Below are positions 34,471 to 43,384 of a DNA stretch of 64,000 bases, piece by piece. The notes beneath the pieces are model-generated. The model was not told the origin of the DNA. It worked only from the letters and a program-made list of their open reading frames with translations, and did no database searches. How positions within the stretch are numbered: the first letter of the stretch is position 1; every line of letters starts with the position of its first letter. This stretch comes from Lutimaribacter salitolerans (GTDB lineage Bacteria; Pseudomonadota; Alphaproteobacteria; Rhodobacterales; Rhodobacteraceae). The stretch spans positions 1 through 64,000 of the forward strand of contig NZ_JBHUDD010000160.1 in assembly GCF_042677865.1 (NCBI RefSeq), given 5' to 3'. The position numbers and the translations under genes are program-made.

Positions 34471-35379
34471 CTACACAGGCCAGCCCGCCCGGCGCAGGGC
34501 GATCGCGATCTGCGCCTCTGCCTCGGGCCGGCCTGCGTTGATCGACATCTCTTGCCAGAACCACCACAGGTAGCCCGCGTAATCCGGGCGCAGCTGGGGC
34601 AGGGCGGCATAGGCATCTGCCACCCCCAGTTCGGGCACATTGGCGGCGATGTGGTGGAAATCGACCTGCCCGAACAGGAGGGCGGGCTTTTCAAAGAAAT
34701 ACCCGTTGAACGCCGCGCTGGAGTTCTGCGTGGCGACATAGGCACAGGCGGGCAGGAACCGCTCCATCTGGCCTGTCTCGACGGTTAGGCGGGGGTGGGC
34801 GCGGGCCAGCGCGGCCAGCGCATCACGCTCGGGCTGGGAATACGCCTCCTTGGGGTGCAGGGTGGCAACCACAGGGCGCGGATCACGGGCCAGAACCGCT
34901 TCGATCATCGCCAGCGGCGACATCGACTGGAACGAGCGGTGCTCCAGCAACCGCCCCTGCAATGGCACGTAGACAAAGCCATCGTCGCGCGCGGTCAGAC
35001 CGGGAAACAGCCGCTCGCGCCAGCGCCGGGCAAACCCATCCGCCTGCTTGCGCGGCACCTGCGCGGCATCGAAAGGACTGCGCGCCACATGCCACAACCA
35101 ACGCTCGGCCACAGGCTCGATCCCCCAGAACGGATAATGATAGGCGCGGCGAAAGGTCAGGCCGCGCTCATTCGTGGGCGGGTCCATGTGAAACATCGCA
35201 TAGCCCCGGCGCAGCGCGGATTTCGCCCGCTCGGTCGCGGTATCGGCGCGGTACTCCACGCGAAACCCCGCCGATTGCACGACGGATGCGATCTTGCCGA
35301 TGAAATTGTGCTGCCCGGCCTGCGCGCTGCCACGCAGGCCGGGATCAAGATAGAACCGAAGGATGCGCGGCTGCTCCAT
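34471..35379 (-). CDS. Putative capsule-polysaccharide-type glycosyltransferase-fold protein
   Basis: The product has 302 residues. I chose the ATG at 35379 (MEQPRILRFYLDPG) as the first start after non-coding-looking sequence. The C-terminal half has features of KpsS/KpsC (Capsule_synth) proteins: DDGFVYVPLQGR, the ATLHPKEAYSQPERDAL region and the acceptor-like AYVATQNSSAAFNGYFFEKPALLFG. I infer a sugar-transfer role in surface polysaccharide, in line with the nearby wza-like and sugar transferase genes, but the domain match is by eye. No signal peptide is seen. Its 3' end abuts the trxA terminator and it is divergent from hslV. Confidence 0.55.
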   Translation of the reverse strand: MEQPRILRFYLDPGLRGSAQAGQHNFIGKIASVVQSAGFRVEYRADTATERAKSALRRGYAMFHMDPPTNERGLTFRRAYHYPFWGIEPVAERWLWHVARSPFDAAQVPRKQADGFARRWRERLFPGLTARDDGFVYVPLQGRLLEHRSFQSMSPLAMIEAVLARDPRPVVATLHPKEAYSQPERDALAALARAHPRLTVETGQMERFLPACAYVATQNSSAAFNGYFFEKPALLFGQVDFHHIAANVPELGVADAYAALPQLRPDYAGYLWWFWQEMSINAGRPEAEAQIAIALRRAGWPV

Positions 35380-35478
35380 GGTTTTTGGTAGCGGCGGGTG
35401 GTGGGGCGGGCAAGACCCCCGGCCTTGTTCCCCGGCGCGATGACCGCCATATAGGCCTCCAGACAAAGGAGGCCCGCA

Positions 35479-36039
35479 ATGGCAGATGATCAATTCCCCG
35501 GCTGGCACGGCACCACCATCGTCGGTGTGCGCAAGGGGGGCCGCGTGGTCGTGGCGGGCGACGGGCAGGTCAGCTTGGGCCAGACCGTGATCAAGGGCAG
35601 CGCCCGCAAGGTGCGTCGCCTGTCACCCGGTGGCTATGACGTGGTCGCGGGCTTTGCCGGATCGACCGCCGATGCCTTTACCTTGCTGGAGAGGCTGGAA
35701 GCCAAGCTCGAGGCGACGCCCGGCCAGCTTCAGCGCGCGAGCGTGGATCTGGCCAAGGACTGGCGCACCGACAAGTATCTGCAAAAGCTTGAAGCGATGC
35801 TGATCGTCACCGACGGCAAGGACATGTACGTGATCACCGGCGCAGGCGATGTTCTGGAGCCTGAACATGACGTGGCCGCCATCGGATCGGGCGGCAATTT
35901 CGCCCTTGCCGCCGCGCGCGGCCTGATGGAGGCCGAAGGGCTGGACGCCGAGGCGATCGCCCGCAAGGCGATGGCGATCGCATCCGACATCTGCGTCTAC
36001 ACCAATGGAAACCTGACCGTCGAAACAATCGGTGGCTAA
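35479..36039 (+). CDS. hslV: ATP-dependent protease proteolytic subunit HslV
   Basis: The product has 186 residues. HslV is a dodecameric threonine peptidase that pairs with HslU. Maturation after Gly11 would expose the catalytic Thr12 (WHGTTIVGVRKGG). GDGQVSLGQTV and AGSTADAFTLLERLE are conserved. RBS AAAGGAGG precedes the ATG. The gene is followed by two palindromes and then hslU. Confidence 0.97.
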   Translation: MADDQFPGWHGTTIVGVRKGGRVVVAGDGQVSLGQTVIKGSARKVRRLSPGGYDVVAGFAGSTADAFTLLERLEAKLEATPGQLQRASVDLAKDWRTDKYLQKLEAMLIVTDGKDMYVITGAGDVLEPEHDVAAIGSGGNFALAAARGLMEAEGLDAEAIARKAMAIASDICVYTNGNLTVETIGG

Positions 36040-36083
36040 GAATTTTCCAAAATTCTTGGCAAAACTCTTGCAAGAGTTTTGCC
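36040..36083. repeat. Twin palindromes between hslV and hslU
   Basis: The first is GAATTTT-cc-AAAATTC (36040-36055). The second is a perfect 26-bp palindrome whose left arm is GGCAAAACTCTTG (36058-36070) and whose right arm is its exact complement (36071-36083). Together they fill nearly the whole 60-bp gap, ending 4 bases before the hslU RBS. They may form an RNA hairpin that tunes the hslV:hslU ratio, or be a copy of a dispersed palindromic repeat. Confidence 0.85.
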
Positions 36084-36099
36084 CCCGGAAAGGACTGAC

Positions 36100-37404
36100 A
36101 TGACTGACCTGACCCCCTGCGAGATCGTATCCGAGCTGGATCGCTTCATCATCGGGCAAAAGGATGCCAAGCGTGCCGTGGCCGTGGCGTTGCGAAATCG
36201 CTGGCGGCGCAAGCAACTGTCCGACGACCTGCGCGACGAGGTGTATCCCAAGAACATCCTGATGATCGGGCCGACCGGCGTCGGCAAGACCGAGATCAGC
36301 CGCCGTCTGGCCAAGCTGGCCCGCGCACCCTTTATCAAGGTCGAGGCGACCAAGTTCACCGAGGTTGGCTATGTCGGGCGGGACGTGGAGCAGATCGTGC
36401 GCGATCTGGTCGATGCCTCGATCGCGATGACGCGCGAGCACATGCGCGAGGCTGTGAAATCGCGCGCGCACAAGGCCGCCGAAGAGCGTGTGATCACCGC
36501 GATCGCCGGAGAAGACGCCCGCGAAGGCACGCGCGAGATGTTCCGCAAGAAGCTGCTGGCAGGCGAGCTGGACGATACGGTGATCGAACTGGAGATCGCC
36601 GATACCTCCAACCCGATGGGGATGATGGATATTCCCGGCCAGCCCGGTCAGGCGGGTATGATGAATCTGGGCGAAATCTTTGGCAAAGCCTTCGGCCAGC
36701 GCACCGTCAAACGCAAGCTGACCGTCGCCGAAAGCCATGACGCGCTGATCGCGGAAGAGGCCGACAAGCTGCTGGATGAAGAGGTGGTGAAATCCACGGC
36801 CCTGGAAGCGGTCGAACAGAATGGCATCGTGTTTCTGGACGAGATCGACAAGGTCTGTGCCCGCAGTGACGCGCGCGGCGGCGATGTCTCCCGCGAAGGG
36901 GTGCAGCGCGACCTGCTGCCGCTGATCGAGGGCACGACCGTGTCCACCAAGCACGGGCCGGTGAAAACCGACCACATCCTGTTCATCGCAAGCGGCGCGT
37001 TTCACATCGCCAAACCGTCGGACCTGCTGCCGGAATTACAGGGGCGTCTGCCGATCCGCGTGGAACTGCGCGCGCTGACCGAGGATGATTTCGTGCGCAT
37101 CCTGACAGAAACCGACAACGCGCTGACCCGGCAATACACCGCCCTGATGGCGACCGAGCAGGTCACGGTGGATTTCACCGATGACGGGATCGCCGCGCTG
37201 GCCAAGATCGCCGCCGAGGTGAACCAGGCGGTCGAGAATATCGGCGCGCGGCGGCTGTACACGGTGATGGAGCGTGTGTTCGAAGAGCTGTCCTTCGTGG
37301 CGCCTGACAAGGCGGGCGATGCGGTGACTGTGGATGCCGATTTCGTCGAAAAGAACCTGGGCGAACTGACCCGCAACACCGACCTGAGCCGCTACGTGCT
37401 GTAG
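36100..37404 (+). CDS. hslU: ATP-dependent protease ATPase subunit HslU
   Basis: The product is a 434-residue AAA+ unfoldase. Walker A is GPTGVGKT (57-64), Walker B is GIVFLDEIDK (about 244-253), the pore loop region is near TKFTEVGYVGRDV, and the C-terminal tail LSRYVL docks into HslV. It unfolds substrates for HslV. The ATG at 36100 follows AAAGGA; an in-frame codon 21 bases upstream lies inside the palindrome and is unlikely. Confidence 0.97.
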   Translation: MTDLTPCEIVSELDRFIIGQKDAKRAVAVALRNRWRRKQLSDDLRDEVYPKNILMIGPTGVGKTEISRRLAKLARAPFIKVEATKFTEVGYVGRDVEQIVRDLVDASIAMTREHMREAVKSRAHKAAEERVITAIAGEDAREGTREMFRKKLLAGELDDTVIELEIADTSNPMGMMDIPGQPGQAGMMNLGEIFGKAFGQRTVKRKLTVAESHDALIAEEADKLLDEEVVKSTALEAVEQNGIVFLDEIDKVCARSDARGGDVSREGVQRDLLPLIEGTTVSTKHGPVKTDHILFIASGAFHIAKPSDLLPELQGRLPIRVELRALTEDDFVRILTETDNALTRQYTALMATEQVTVDFTDDGIAALAKIAAEVNQAVENIGARRLYTVMERVFEELSFVAPDKAGDAVTVDADFVEKNLGELTRNTDLSRYVL

Positions 37405-37420
37405 CGACTCGGGCAAGACA

Positions 37421-38467
37421 TCACGGCAGGGTGCGTTCCAGATACCGCAGCCAGTTTTCGTGGCAAAGCTTGTCGATCAGCGCGGCACCATAGCCCGCGT
37501 CGCGCATCCGTTGCACGAGGTTGGGCAGGTCGGCGGCGCTGTCCAGCCCTTCGGGCATTGGCGCGCCGTCGAAATCTGACCCAAGGCCGACATGATCCTC
37601 GCCGGCCAGCGCGATCATCCGGTCCAGATGCGCCATCGCGTGATCCAGCGCGCCCGCCGCGTCGCGCCGCCCGTCGGGGCGCAGGAACACTGTGCCGAAA
37701 TTCAGCCCCACCATGCCGTTCGTTTCCCCGATCGCGCGCAACTGGTCATCGGTCAGGTTGCGGGCCGAAGGCGATATGCCATGCGCGTTGGAATGGGTGG
37801 CGACCAGTGCCGTGCCCTCATCCGCCACATCATAGAAGCCCTTCATCGTCATGTGGCTGCAATCCACCACCATACGGCGGCGCACGCATTCACGCACAAG
37901 CGCCCGCCCCGCATCGGTCAGGCCCGGCCCGGTGTCGCCATCTGACGGGAACCGGAACGGCACGCCATGGGCGAACGCCGTTGGCCGCGACCAGACCGGC
38001 CCGATGGATCGCAGGCCCAGATCATACAGAGCATCCAGACCTTCCAGATCGGGCCCGATGCATTCTGCCCCCTCCAGATGCAGCAGCATCGCCATCGGAT
38101 CGCCCGCATCCCAGGCGCGGCGCAACTCGGCCCCCGTGCGGCACAGCCAGACCTGTCCGGCCGCATCCAGTTCCTGCGCGACGCGGGCCTGCCCCTGCAC
38201 GATGTCCCATGCCAGTGCGCGATCCATCTGCGGGGGCAGGGGCGTGTCATAGGGCGGATTGTCGAAGATCGCGAGATCCAGCCCCGTCGCCGCATCCAGC
38301 GCGAACATGGCAAAGAACCCGCCGCCAAACCTGCCCGCCTTGGCCCGGGGGAGGGTGATGTGCCCCGGCGCCTCGGCGGCAAAGGCGTCGGTGGCCGGGC
38401 CGTCGCCCCGCCACAGGCGCAGCAGCGCGTCGTTATGGCCATCGAATATGCGAGGTGTCTGTGTCAT
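37421..38467 (-). CDS. Membrane dipeptidase (renal-dipeptidase family, M19)
   Basis: The product is a 348-residue zinc dipeptidase. Metal ligands are visible: HND in FDGHNDALLRLW (about 8-19), Glu in LLHLEGAECIG (about 130), and the His residues of VVDCSHMT and VATHSNAHG; GLGSDFDGAP closes the barrel. The family cleaves dipeptides, including D-amino-acid forms. No signal peptide follows the chosen ATG (38467), so the bacterial protein is probably cytosolic. Convergent with hslU (16-base gap). Confidence 0.88.
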   Translation of the reverse strand: MTQTPRIFDGHNDALLRLWRGDGPATDAFAAEAPGHITLPRAKAGRFGGGFFAMFALDAATGLDLAIFDNPPYDTPLPPQMDRALAWDIVQGQARVAQELDAAGQVWLCRTGAELRRAWDAGDPMAMLLHLEGAECIGPDLEGLDALYDLGLRSIGPVWSRPTAFAHGVPFRFPSDGDTGPGLTDAGRALVRECVRRRMVVDCSHMTMKGFYDVADEGTALVATHSNAHGISPSARNLTDDQLRAIGETNGMVGLNFGTVFLRPDGRRDAAGALDHAMAHLDRMIALAGEDHVGLGSDFDGAPMPEGLDSAADLPNLVQRMRDAGYGAALIDKLCHENWLRYLERTLP

Positions 38468-38693
38468 GCGGCAAGTCCTGTCTGAGTTTCTCTGACAGTG
38501 GCGCAAATCGCGCGGCAGTGCCATGCCGTCTGGTATTCGCCCGATCCGCGACTTAGCTTGGCCGCGCCAGACCGTCGAGGATTTCCATGCGCCGCACCTT
38601 TGAACCAGTCTCTGCCCTGCGCGGAACGGCCCGCGCCGGTTGTGGGGCCCCAAAGGCCACCCGGCTGGCATCGCACGCGGTGGCACACCCCTG

Positions 38694-39926
38694 ATGCGGC
38701 TGGACGGGTTTCTTGATTTCTTTCGGCTCAATGCGCCCTGGCTGACGGCGGGTGTTCTGCTGACCTTCATGTCCAGCTTTGGGCAGACGTTCTTTATCTC
38801 GCTGTTCGCCGGCGAGATACGGGCCGAGTTCGGGCTGAGCCATGGCGAATGGGGCGGGATTTATACGCTGGGCACAGGGGTGGCGGCGGTCATCATGGTC
38901 TGGGCCGGGGGGTTGACCGATCTGTTCCGGGTGCGCGCGCTGGCCCCCGTGGTGCTGCTGATGCTGGCTGGGGCCTCTGTCTGGATGGCCACGGCGCAGG
39001 CGGCGTGGATGCTGCCCGGCGTCATCCTTGCGCTGCGGTTCTGCGGGCAGGGCATGACAAGCCATCTGGCGGTGGTGGCGATGTCGCGCTGGTTCGTCAA
39101 GACGCGGGGCCGGGCGCTGTCGGTGGCGCTGCTGGGCTTTGCGGCAGGCGAGGCGCTGCTGCCAATCATCTTTGTCGGGCTGATGCCCATCCTTGGCTGG
39201 CGCAGCCTGTGGATGATCGCCGCCGGCATTGCGCTGCTGGGTATTCCGCTGCTCTTGCTGCTGCTGCGGCACGAACGCACGCCGCAATCCATGGCGCGCG
39301 AAAACCAGACGCCGGGGATGGACGGGCGGCACTGGACGCGCGGGCAGGCCCTGCGCCATCCGCTGTTCTGGCTGATGGTGCCCGCGTTGCTGGGGCCTGC
39401 TGCCTTCAACACCGCGTTCTTTTTCCATCAGGTCCATTACGCCGAGATCAAGGGGCTTGCGCATATCGAACTGGTGGCCCTGTTCCCCGTGTTCACGGTG
39501 ATGAGCCTGACCGCCATGATCGTCTTTGGCTGGGCGCTGGACAAGGTGGGCACCGCGCGGCTGATGCCGTTTTTCCAACTGCCGATGGTGGCGGGGTTCA
39601 TCGCGTTTTCGCTGGCCACCGGCACCGGCGGCGCGCTGCTGGGCCTGTTCTTTCTGGCGATCACGACAGGCGGCAATTCCAGCCTGGTCAACGCCTTCTG
39701 GGCCGAATTCTATGGCACGAAGAACCTTGGGTCGGTCAAGGCGATGGCCGCGGCGGTGATGGTTCTGGGCTCGGCCATCGGGCCGGGCGTCACCGGGGCG
39801 CTGATCGATTTCGGCATGGGGATCGAGACGCAGTACATCGGCGTTGCGCTTTATTTCGTGTTCACGTCGATCCTGATGGCCATCGGGATCGTCCGTGCAC
39901 GGCCCAGCCTACCTGTGGCGGCGTAG
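38694..39926 (+). CDS. MFS transporter
   Basis: The product is a 410-residue major facilitator with about twelve hydrophobic segments. The first starts near residue 15 (APWLTAGVLLTFMSSFGQTF) and there is the usual long cytoplasmic loop after TM6 (LRHERTPQSMARENQTP). The substrate cannot be predicted; monocarboxylate or organic-anion relatives are the nearest in feel. The ATG at 38694 lacks a good RBS, and a TTG 54 bases upstream is an alternative. Its end overlaps the smr gene by 18 bases (convergent). Confidence 0.85.
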   Translation: MRLDGFLDFFRLNAPWLTAGVLLTFMSSFGQTFFISLFAGEIRAEFGLSHGEWGGIYTLGTGVAAVIMVWAGGLTDLFRVRALAPVVLLMLAGASVWMATAQAAWMLPGVILALRFCGQGMTSHLAVVAMSRWFVKTRGRALSVALLGFAAGEALLPIIFVGLMPILGWRSLWMIAAGIALLGIPLLLLLLRHERTPQSMARENQTPGMDGRHWTRGQALRHPLFWLMVPALLGPAAFNTAFFFHQVHYAEIKGLAHIELVALFPVFTVMSLTAMIVFGWALDKVGTARLMPFFQLPMVAGFIAFSLATGTGGALLGLFFLAITTGGNSSLVNAFWAEFYGTKNLGSVKAMAAAVMVLGSAIGPGVTGALIDFGMGIETQYIGVALYFVFTSILMAIGIVRARPSLPVAA

Positions 39927-40496
39927 ATAGACGTAATAGGCCCCGTCGCCGCCATGGCTGATATGGGCCGGGGTGATCTGCAAGACCGCCTGCGACAGCG
40001 GCGGCATCGACAGCCATTGCGGCACCTGATGTTTCAGCAACCCGCGCCGCACCGGGATTGGCCCATGGCCATCGCGATCCTTGCCCTTGCCGGTGATCAC
40101 CAGAACCAGCCGCCGCCCGTGGCTGTGCTGCGTCAGGATAAACCGGTTCAGCGCCCCGTGCGCGCGGTCCAGCGTCATGCCATGCAGGTCGATCCGCGCC
40201 TCGGGCACCAGCTTGCCCTTGCGCATCCTGCCGTGGGTCTTGCGATCCATCGCCACCGGCGCGCGGTCCAGTGTATCGCGCAAGGACGGGGCCAGATCAT
40301 GCTTGCCGGTGATCGGTTGGGTGACCTGACCCATCGTGAACTCGGTGATCCGGGTCTGGCCCTGCGGGGGCTTGGCCGGCTTGGGCTTGGGTTGCGGGGT
40401 CTGATGGGTCTTGCGCTCGGGATGCAGGCGCTGCGCGGTCTCGGCCACCTTGCGCCAAAGCTCAACCTCGTCGGGGCGCAGGCGGCGGCGGGTCAT
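39909..40496 (-). CDS. Smr-domain protein
   Basis: The product has 195 residues with a disordered, Lys/Pro/Gln-rich region (about 20-50) and a C-terminal Smr domain: RIDLHGMTLDRAHGAL (about 101-116) and VITGKGKDRDGHGP. Small MutS-related domains bind or nick branched nucleic acids, and some act on stalled ribosomes; the role of stand-alone Smr proteins in alphaproteobacteria is not settled. Last gene of a minus-strand operon, overlapping mltA by 4 bases. Confidence 0.88.
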   Translation of the reverse strand: MTRRRLRPDEVELWRKVAETAQRLHPERKTHQTPQPKPKPAKPPQGQTRITEFTMGQVTQPITGKHDLAPSLRDTLDRAPVAMDRKTHGRMRKGKLVPEARIDLHGMTLDRAHGALNRFILTQHSHGRRLVLVITGKGKDRDGHGPIPVRRGLLKHQVPQWLSMPPLSQAVLQITPAHISHGGDGAYYVYLRRHR

Positions 40497-41527
40497 TCCC
40501 CGCCCTCGGACAACAGGGCATAGGCCCGCTGGATCGGCAACAGCACCAGCATCCGCCCCGGATCGCGCAACCGCCCGGCGGCACGCCCGGCCTGATCGCC
40601 GGTGCCGAAAAAGATGTCGGCCCGTTGCGCACCCTTGATGGCCGATCCGGTGTCCTGCGCGATCATCAGACGGCGGATCGGGTTCTGACCCTCTTTTTCC
40701 ACCCAGACCGGTGCGCCCAGCGGCACAAAGGCCGGATCAACCGCAACCGACCGCATCGTGGTGATCGAGCGGTTCATCGCGCCCAGGGGCCCGCGATCCG
40801 CCGGAACCTCGCTGACCTCGCGAAAGAAGACAAAGGACGGATTGTGCCACAGCAGTTCCTGCCCCTGTGCGGGATTGCGGCGCACCCAGTTCTTGATCAC
40901 CTGCGCCGAGACCTGATGCGTCTGATAGATCCCGCGCCGCACCATTTCCTGCCCGACCGAGCGGTATTCGTGCCCGTTCTTGCCGCCATAACCAACACGG
41001 ATCATCCGCCCGTCCGGCAAGCGTATGCGGCCAGACCCCTGAATTTGCAGGAAAAAGAGCTCGACCGGATCATCGACCCAGGCGATTTCAAGACCGCGGC
41101 CGCGCAAGACGCCGCCCTCTTCGATCTCGCGGCGCGAGACAAAAGACCCGCCGCGGGCTTCGGGTGGGGTGGCGTAGACCGGATAGCGATAGCGCGCATC
41201 CGGGCGCAGGGCGCCGTCAAGCTCGGGTTCGAAATAGCCTGTGAACAGCGCGTCCTTCCCGTCGCGGATCAGAACCGGGCGAAAGAACAGCTCGAAAAAC
41301 GCACGGGGGTTTTCGATATTCTCGGCAACGGCACAAAGCGATGTCCAGTCAGGTTCGCGCCGGTCCATGCAGGTGTTGCGGAACGTGGTCAGCGCGGCGG
41401 CGTGATCGTCCTGTGCCCACCCTTCAAGGTCGGCAAAATCCAGCACCTCGAAGGTGGTTTCGGAGCTGGCGGGCTGTGTCATCATCACCCCCGCCAACAA
41501 GGCCACCCGCAAAGCCGCAAACATCAC
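40493..41527 (-). CDS. mltA: Membrane-bound lytic murein transglycosylase A
   Basis: The product has 344 residues with a signal peptide (MMFAALRVALLAGVMMTQPASS, no lipobox Cys). The MltA barrel contains FTGYFEPELDGAL and IQGSGRIRLPDG, and the C-terminal 3D domain includes the catalytic Asp region LMIAQDTGSAIKG, RADIFFGTG. It cleaves glycan strands, making 1,6-anhydro-MurNAc products. It lies between the Tim44-like gene and smr with ATGA overlaps on both sides. Confidence 0.95.
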   Translation of the reverse strand: MMFAALRVALLAGVMMTQPASSETTFEVLDFADLEGWAQDDHAAALTTFRNTCMDRREPDWTSLCAVAENIENPRAFFELFFRPVLIRDGKDALFTGYFEPELDGALRPDARYRYPVYATPPEARGGSFVSRREIEEGGVLRGRGLEIAWVDDPVELFFLQIQGSGRIRLPDGRMIRVGYGGKNGHEYRSVGQEMVRRGIYQTHQVSAQVIKNWVRRNPAQGQELLWHNPSFVFFREVSEVPADRGPLGAMNRSITTMRSVAVDPAFVPLGAPVWVEKEGQNPIRRLMIAQDTGSAIKGAQRADIFFGTGDQAGRAAGRLRDPGRMLVLLPIQRAYALLSEGGE

Positions 41528-42186
41528 TCACCCGTGGCGACCAGTTGCCAGTTGGGATCGTCGCTGCCCATGACGCGCGCAAAGGTCCACAGATCGCGCT
41601 GGCGCTTGATCTCGCTCGGGTTGCCCTCGACCACGTCACCGGCGCTGTCGCGTACAACCGAAGTCAGCTCACCGACATAGCGGACCGTGACTTCGGCCTC
41701 GCGGGTGTCGGGATCGAACGTCGCCTCGTGCAGGGCCAGTTCGCGCAGGCCGACGAAATCGGCCTCGACCGTCAGGCCCTGCCGCTCGCGGGCTTCGACA
41801 ACCTCGGCAAAGGCTTCGTAAATGTCATCGGACAGGAACGGCTTGATCTCGGCCATATTGCCGCGCTCGAACCCCATCAGGATCATTTCATAGGCTCCGC
41901 GCGCCCCTTGCAGGAAGTCGGCCACACCGAACGACGGTTCGATACGTTTCATCGCGGCCAGCGCCTTGGCGGTTTCGCTGCCTTCTTCGGCATGGTCGAT
42001 GATGTCGTGGTCAGGCCCGCCTTCGATCACGGCGAAATCGGGCCGGCGCGAGTCGTTCGCGGTGCGCGGGTTTTCCACCTTCGGGCGTTCATACCCCTCA
42101 CGTGTGCCCAGAACACTTTTCAGGCGCAGGATCAGGAACACGGCGATGCCGGCCAGAACCAGAAGCTGGAGAATGGGGTTGTTCAT
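41524..42186 (-). CDS. Tim44-like (TimA-type) inner-membrane protein
   Basis: The product has 220 residues: one N-terminal transmembrane helix (about 4-22), a charged linker, and a C-terminal Tim44/mba1-like domain of about 140 residues (from FLQGARGAYEMILMGFERGN to the C terminus). The mitochondrial Tim44 is the Hsp70-docking subunit of the TIM23 motor; alphaproteobacterial homologues (TimA of Caulobacter) are inner-membrane proteins of uncertain function (family knowledge). It heads the operon with mltA and smr and is divergent from fxsA. Confidence 0.88.
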   Translation of the reverse strand: MNNPILQLLVLAGIAVFLILRLKSVLGTREGYERPKVENPRTANDSRRPDFAVIEGGPDHDIIDHAEEGSETAKALAAMKRIEPSFGVADFLQGARGAYEMILMGFERGNMAEIKPFLSDDIYEAFAEVVEARERQGLTVEADFVGLRELALHEATFDPDTREAEVTVRYVGELTSVVRDSAGDVVEGNPSEIKRQRDLWTFARVMGSDDPNWQLVATGE

Positions 42187-42287
42187 TGTATCCTCTTGGC
42201 AGGGCCATGGTAACAGGCGGTGTTGATCCCTATGTAGGTGAGCGACCGGGCCAAGTCCACCACGGCGCCGGTCAAAAGGAGGTGCCC

Positions 42288-42806
42288 ATGTGGCTGTTCG
42301 TGGCATTCGTTGCCGTTCCGATCGTTGAAATCGCCCTGTTCATCCAGGTTGGCGGGCTAATCGGCATGTGGCCCACCTTGGGGATTGTCGTGCTGACAGC
42401 CGTGCTTGGCACGATGATGATGCGGGCGCAGGGTGCGCTGGCGATGCGTGACGTACAACGCAGTTTCAGTGATCTGCGCGACCCGACCGAGCCGCTGGCC
42501 CATGGCGCGATGATCCTTGTGGCAGGCGTTTTGTTGCTGACGCCGGGGTTTTTCACCGACGCCTTGGGCCTGTCGCTGCTGATCCCGCAGGTGCGCCGCG
42601 CGGTATTCGCTTATGTCGCAGCCCGGGTGAAGGTGCAGACCGTTCATTACGGGCAGGCCGGACCGGGGCCGCAGGGCCCGCGCGGCCCGCAGCCGGGCGG
42701 CAAAGACATCATCGACGGCGATTTTCACGAGGTTGACGAGGATGCCGCCCAGGTCGAGCCGCCAAAACGGCCCACGCATCGCCCGTCAGGCTGGACCAAG
42801 CATTGA
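42288..42806 (+). CDS. fxsA: FxsA-family membrane protein
   Basis: The product is a 172-residue small membrane protein with hydrophobic segments at about 2-22, 27-45 and 75-97 and a Gly/Pro-rich cytoplasmic tail. LFVAFVAVPIVEIALFIQVG and LTPGFFTDALGLSLLIP are FxsA signatures. E. coli FxsA affects exclusion of phage T7 by F plasmids when overproduced; the normal role is unknown. It has an excellent RBS (AAAGGAGGTG), and secB follows 58 bases later. Confidence 0.92.
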   Translation: MWLFVAFVAVPIVEIALFIQVGGLIGMWPTLGIVVLTAVLGTMMMRAQGALAMRDVQRSFSDLRDPTEPLAHGAMILVAGVLLLTPGFFTDALGLSLLIPQVRRAVFAYVAARVKVQTVHYGQAGPGPQGPRGPQPGGKDIIDGDFHEVDEDAAQVEPPKRPTHRPSGWTKH

Positions 42807-42864
42807 GGCCCATGTGGCATCCTGCTAAGACATCTGGCAACGAAAACCTCTTGGAGTGCATATA

Positions 42865-43380
42865 ATGGCCGAAAACGAATTGCCCGAGGGCCAGCAGGCG
42901 CAGCCGCAGGCACAACCCCAGGTCAAGATGAGCGTGATGACGCAGTTCATCCGCGACCTGTCGTTTGAAAACATCCTGTCGCAAAAGGGTGTGCAGGGCG
43001 AAGTGCAGCCCGATGTTTCGGTGCAGGTCAATCTGGATGCGAAAAAACGCACCGCCGATCACCAGTTCGAAGTGGTGATGAAGCTTCAGATCGAATCCAA
43101 GGCCAAGGAAAGCGATCACAAGCTGTTCCTGATGGAGCTCGAATATGCCGGCGTGTTCCACATCGAGGGCGTGCCCGAAGAGCAGATGCATCCCTTCTTG
43201 CTGATCGAATGCCCGCGGATGCTGTTCCCCTTTGTCCGCCGGATCGTCTCGGACATGACACGGGATGGCGGGTTCCCCCCGCTGAACCTGGAAACCATCG
43301 ATTTCGTGCAGCTGTACCGCAACGAATTGCTGCGTCGCCAGCAGGCACAGCAAACCAACGGGCAGGTCGGCACCGCCTGA
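42865..43380 (+). CDS. secB: Protein-export chaperone SecB
   Basis: The product has 171 residues. SecB is a cytosolic tetramer that holds preproteins unfolded and hands them to SecA. TQFIRDLSFENI (about 22-33), the ELEYAGVF strand and ECPRMLFPFVRRIVSD are diagnostic. The start is an ATG following TTGGAGTG. The end is 4 bases from the convergent dnaQ stop. Confidence 0.96.
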   Translation: MAENELPEGQQAQPQAQPQVKMSVMTQFIRDLSFENILSQKGVQGEVQPDVSVQVNLDAKKRTADHQFEVVMKLQIESKAKESDHKLFLMELEYAGVFHIEGVPEEQMHPFLLIECPRMLFPFVRRIVSDMTRDGGFPPLNLETIDFVQLYRNELLRRQQAQQTNGQVGTA

Positions 43381-43384
43381 TCCG

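Noticed and set aside
38849..39961. 370-codon open frame in another frame of the MFS gene
   Set aside because: The overlapping frame encodes a clear twelve-helix transporter; this one is a frame-shifted shadow.
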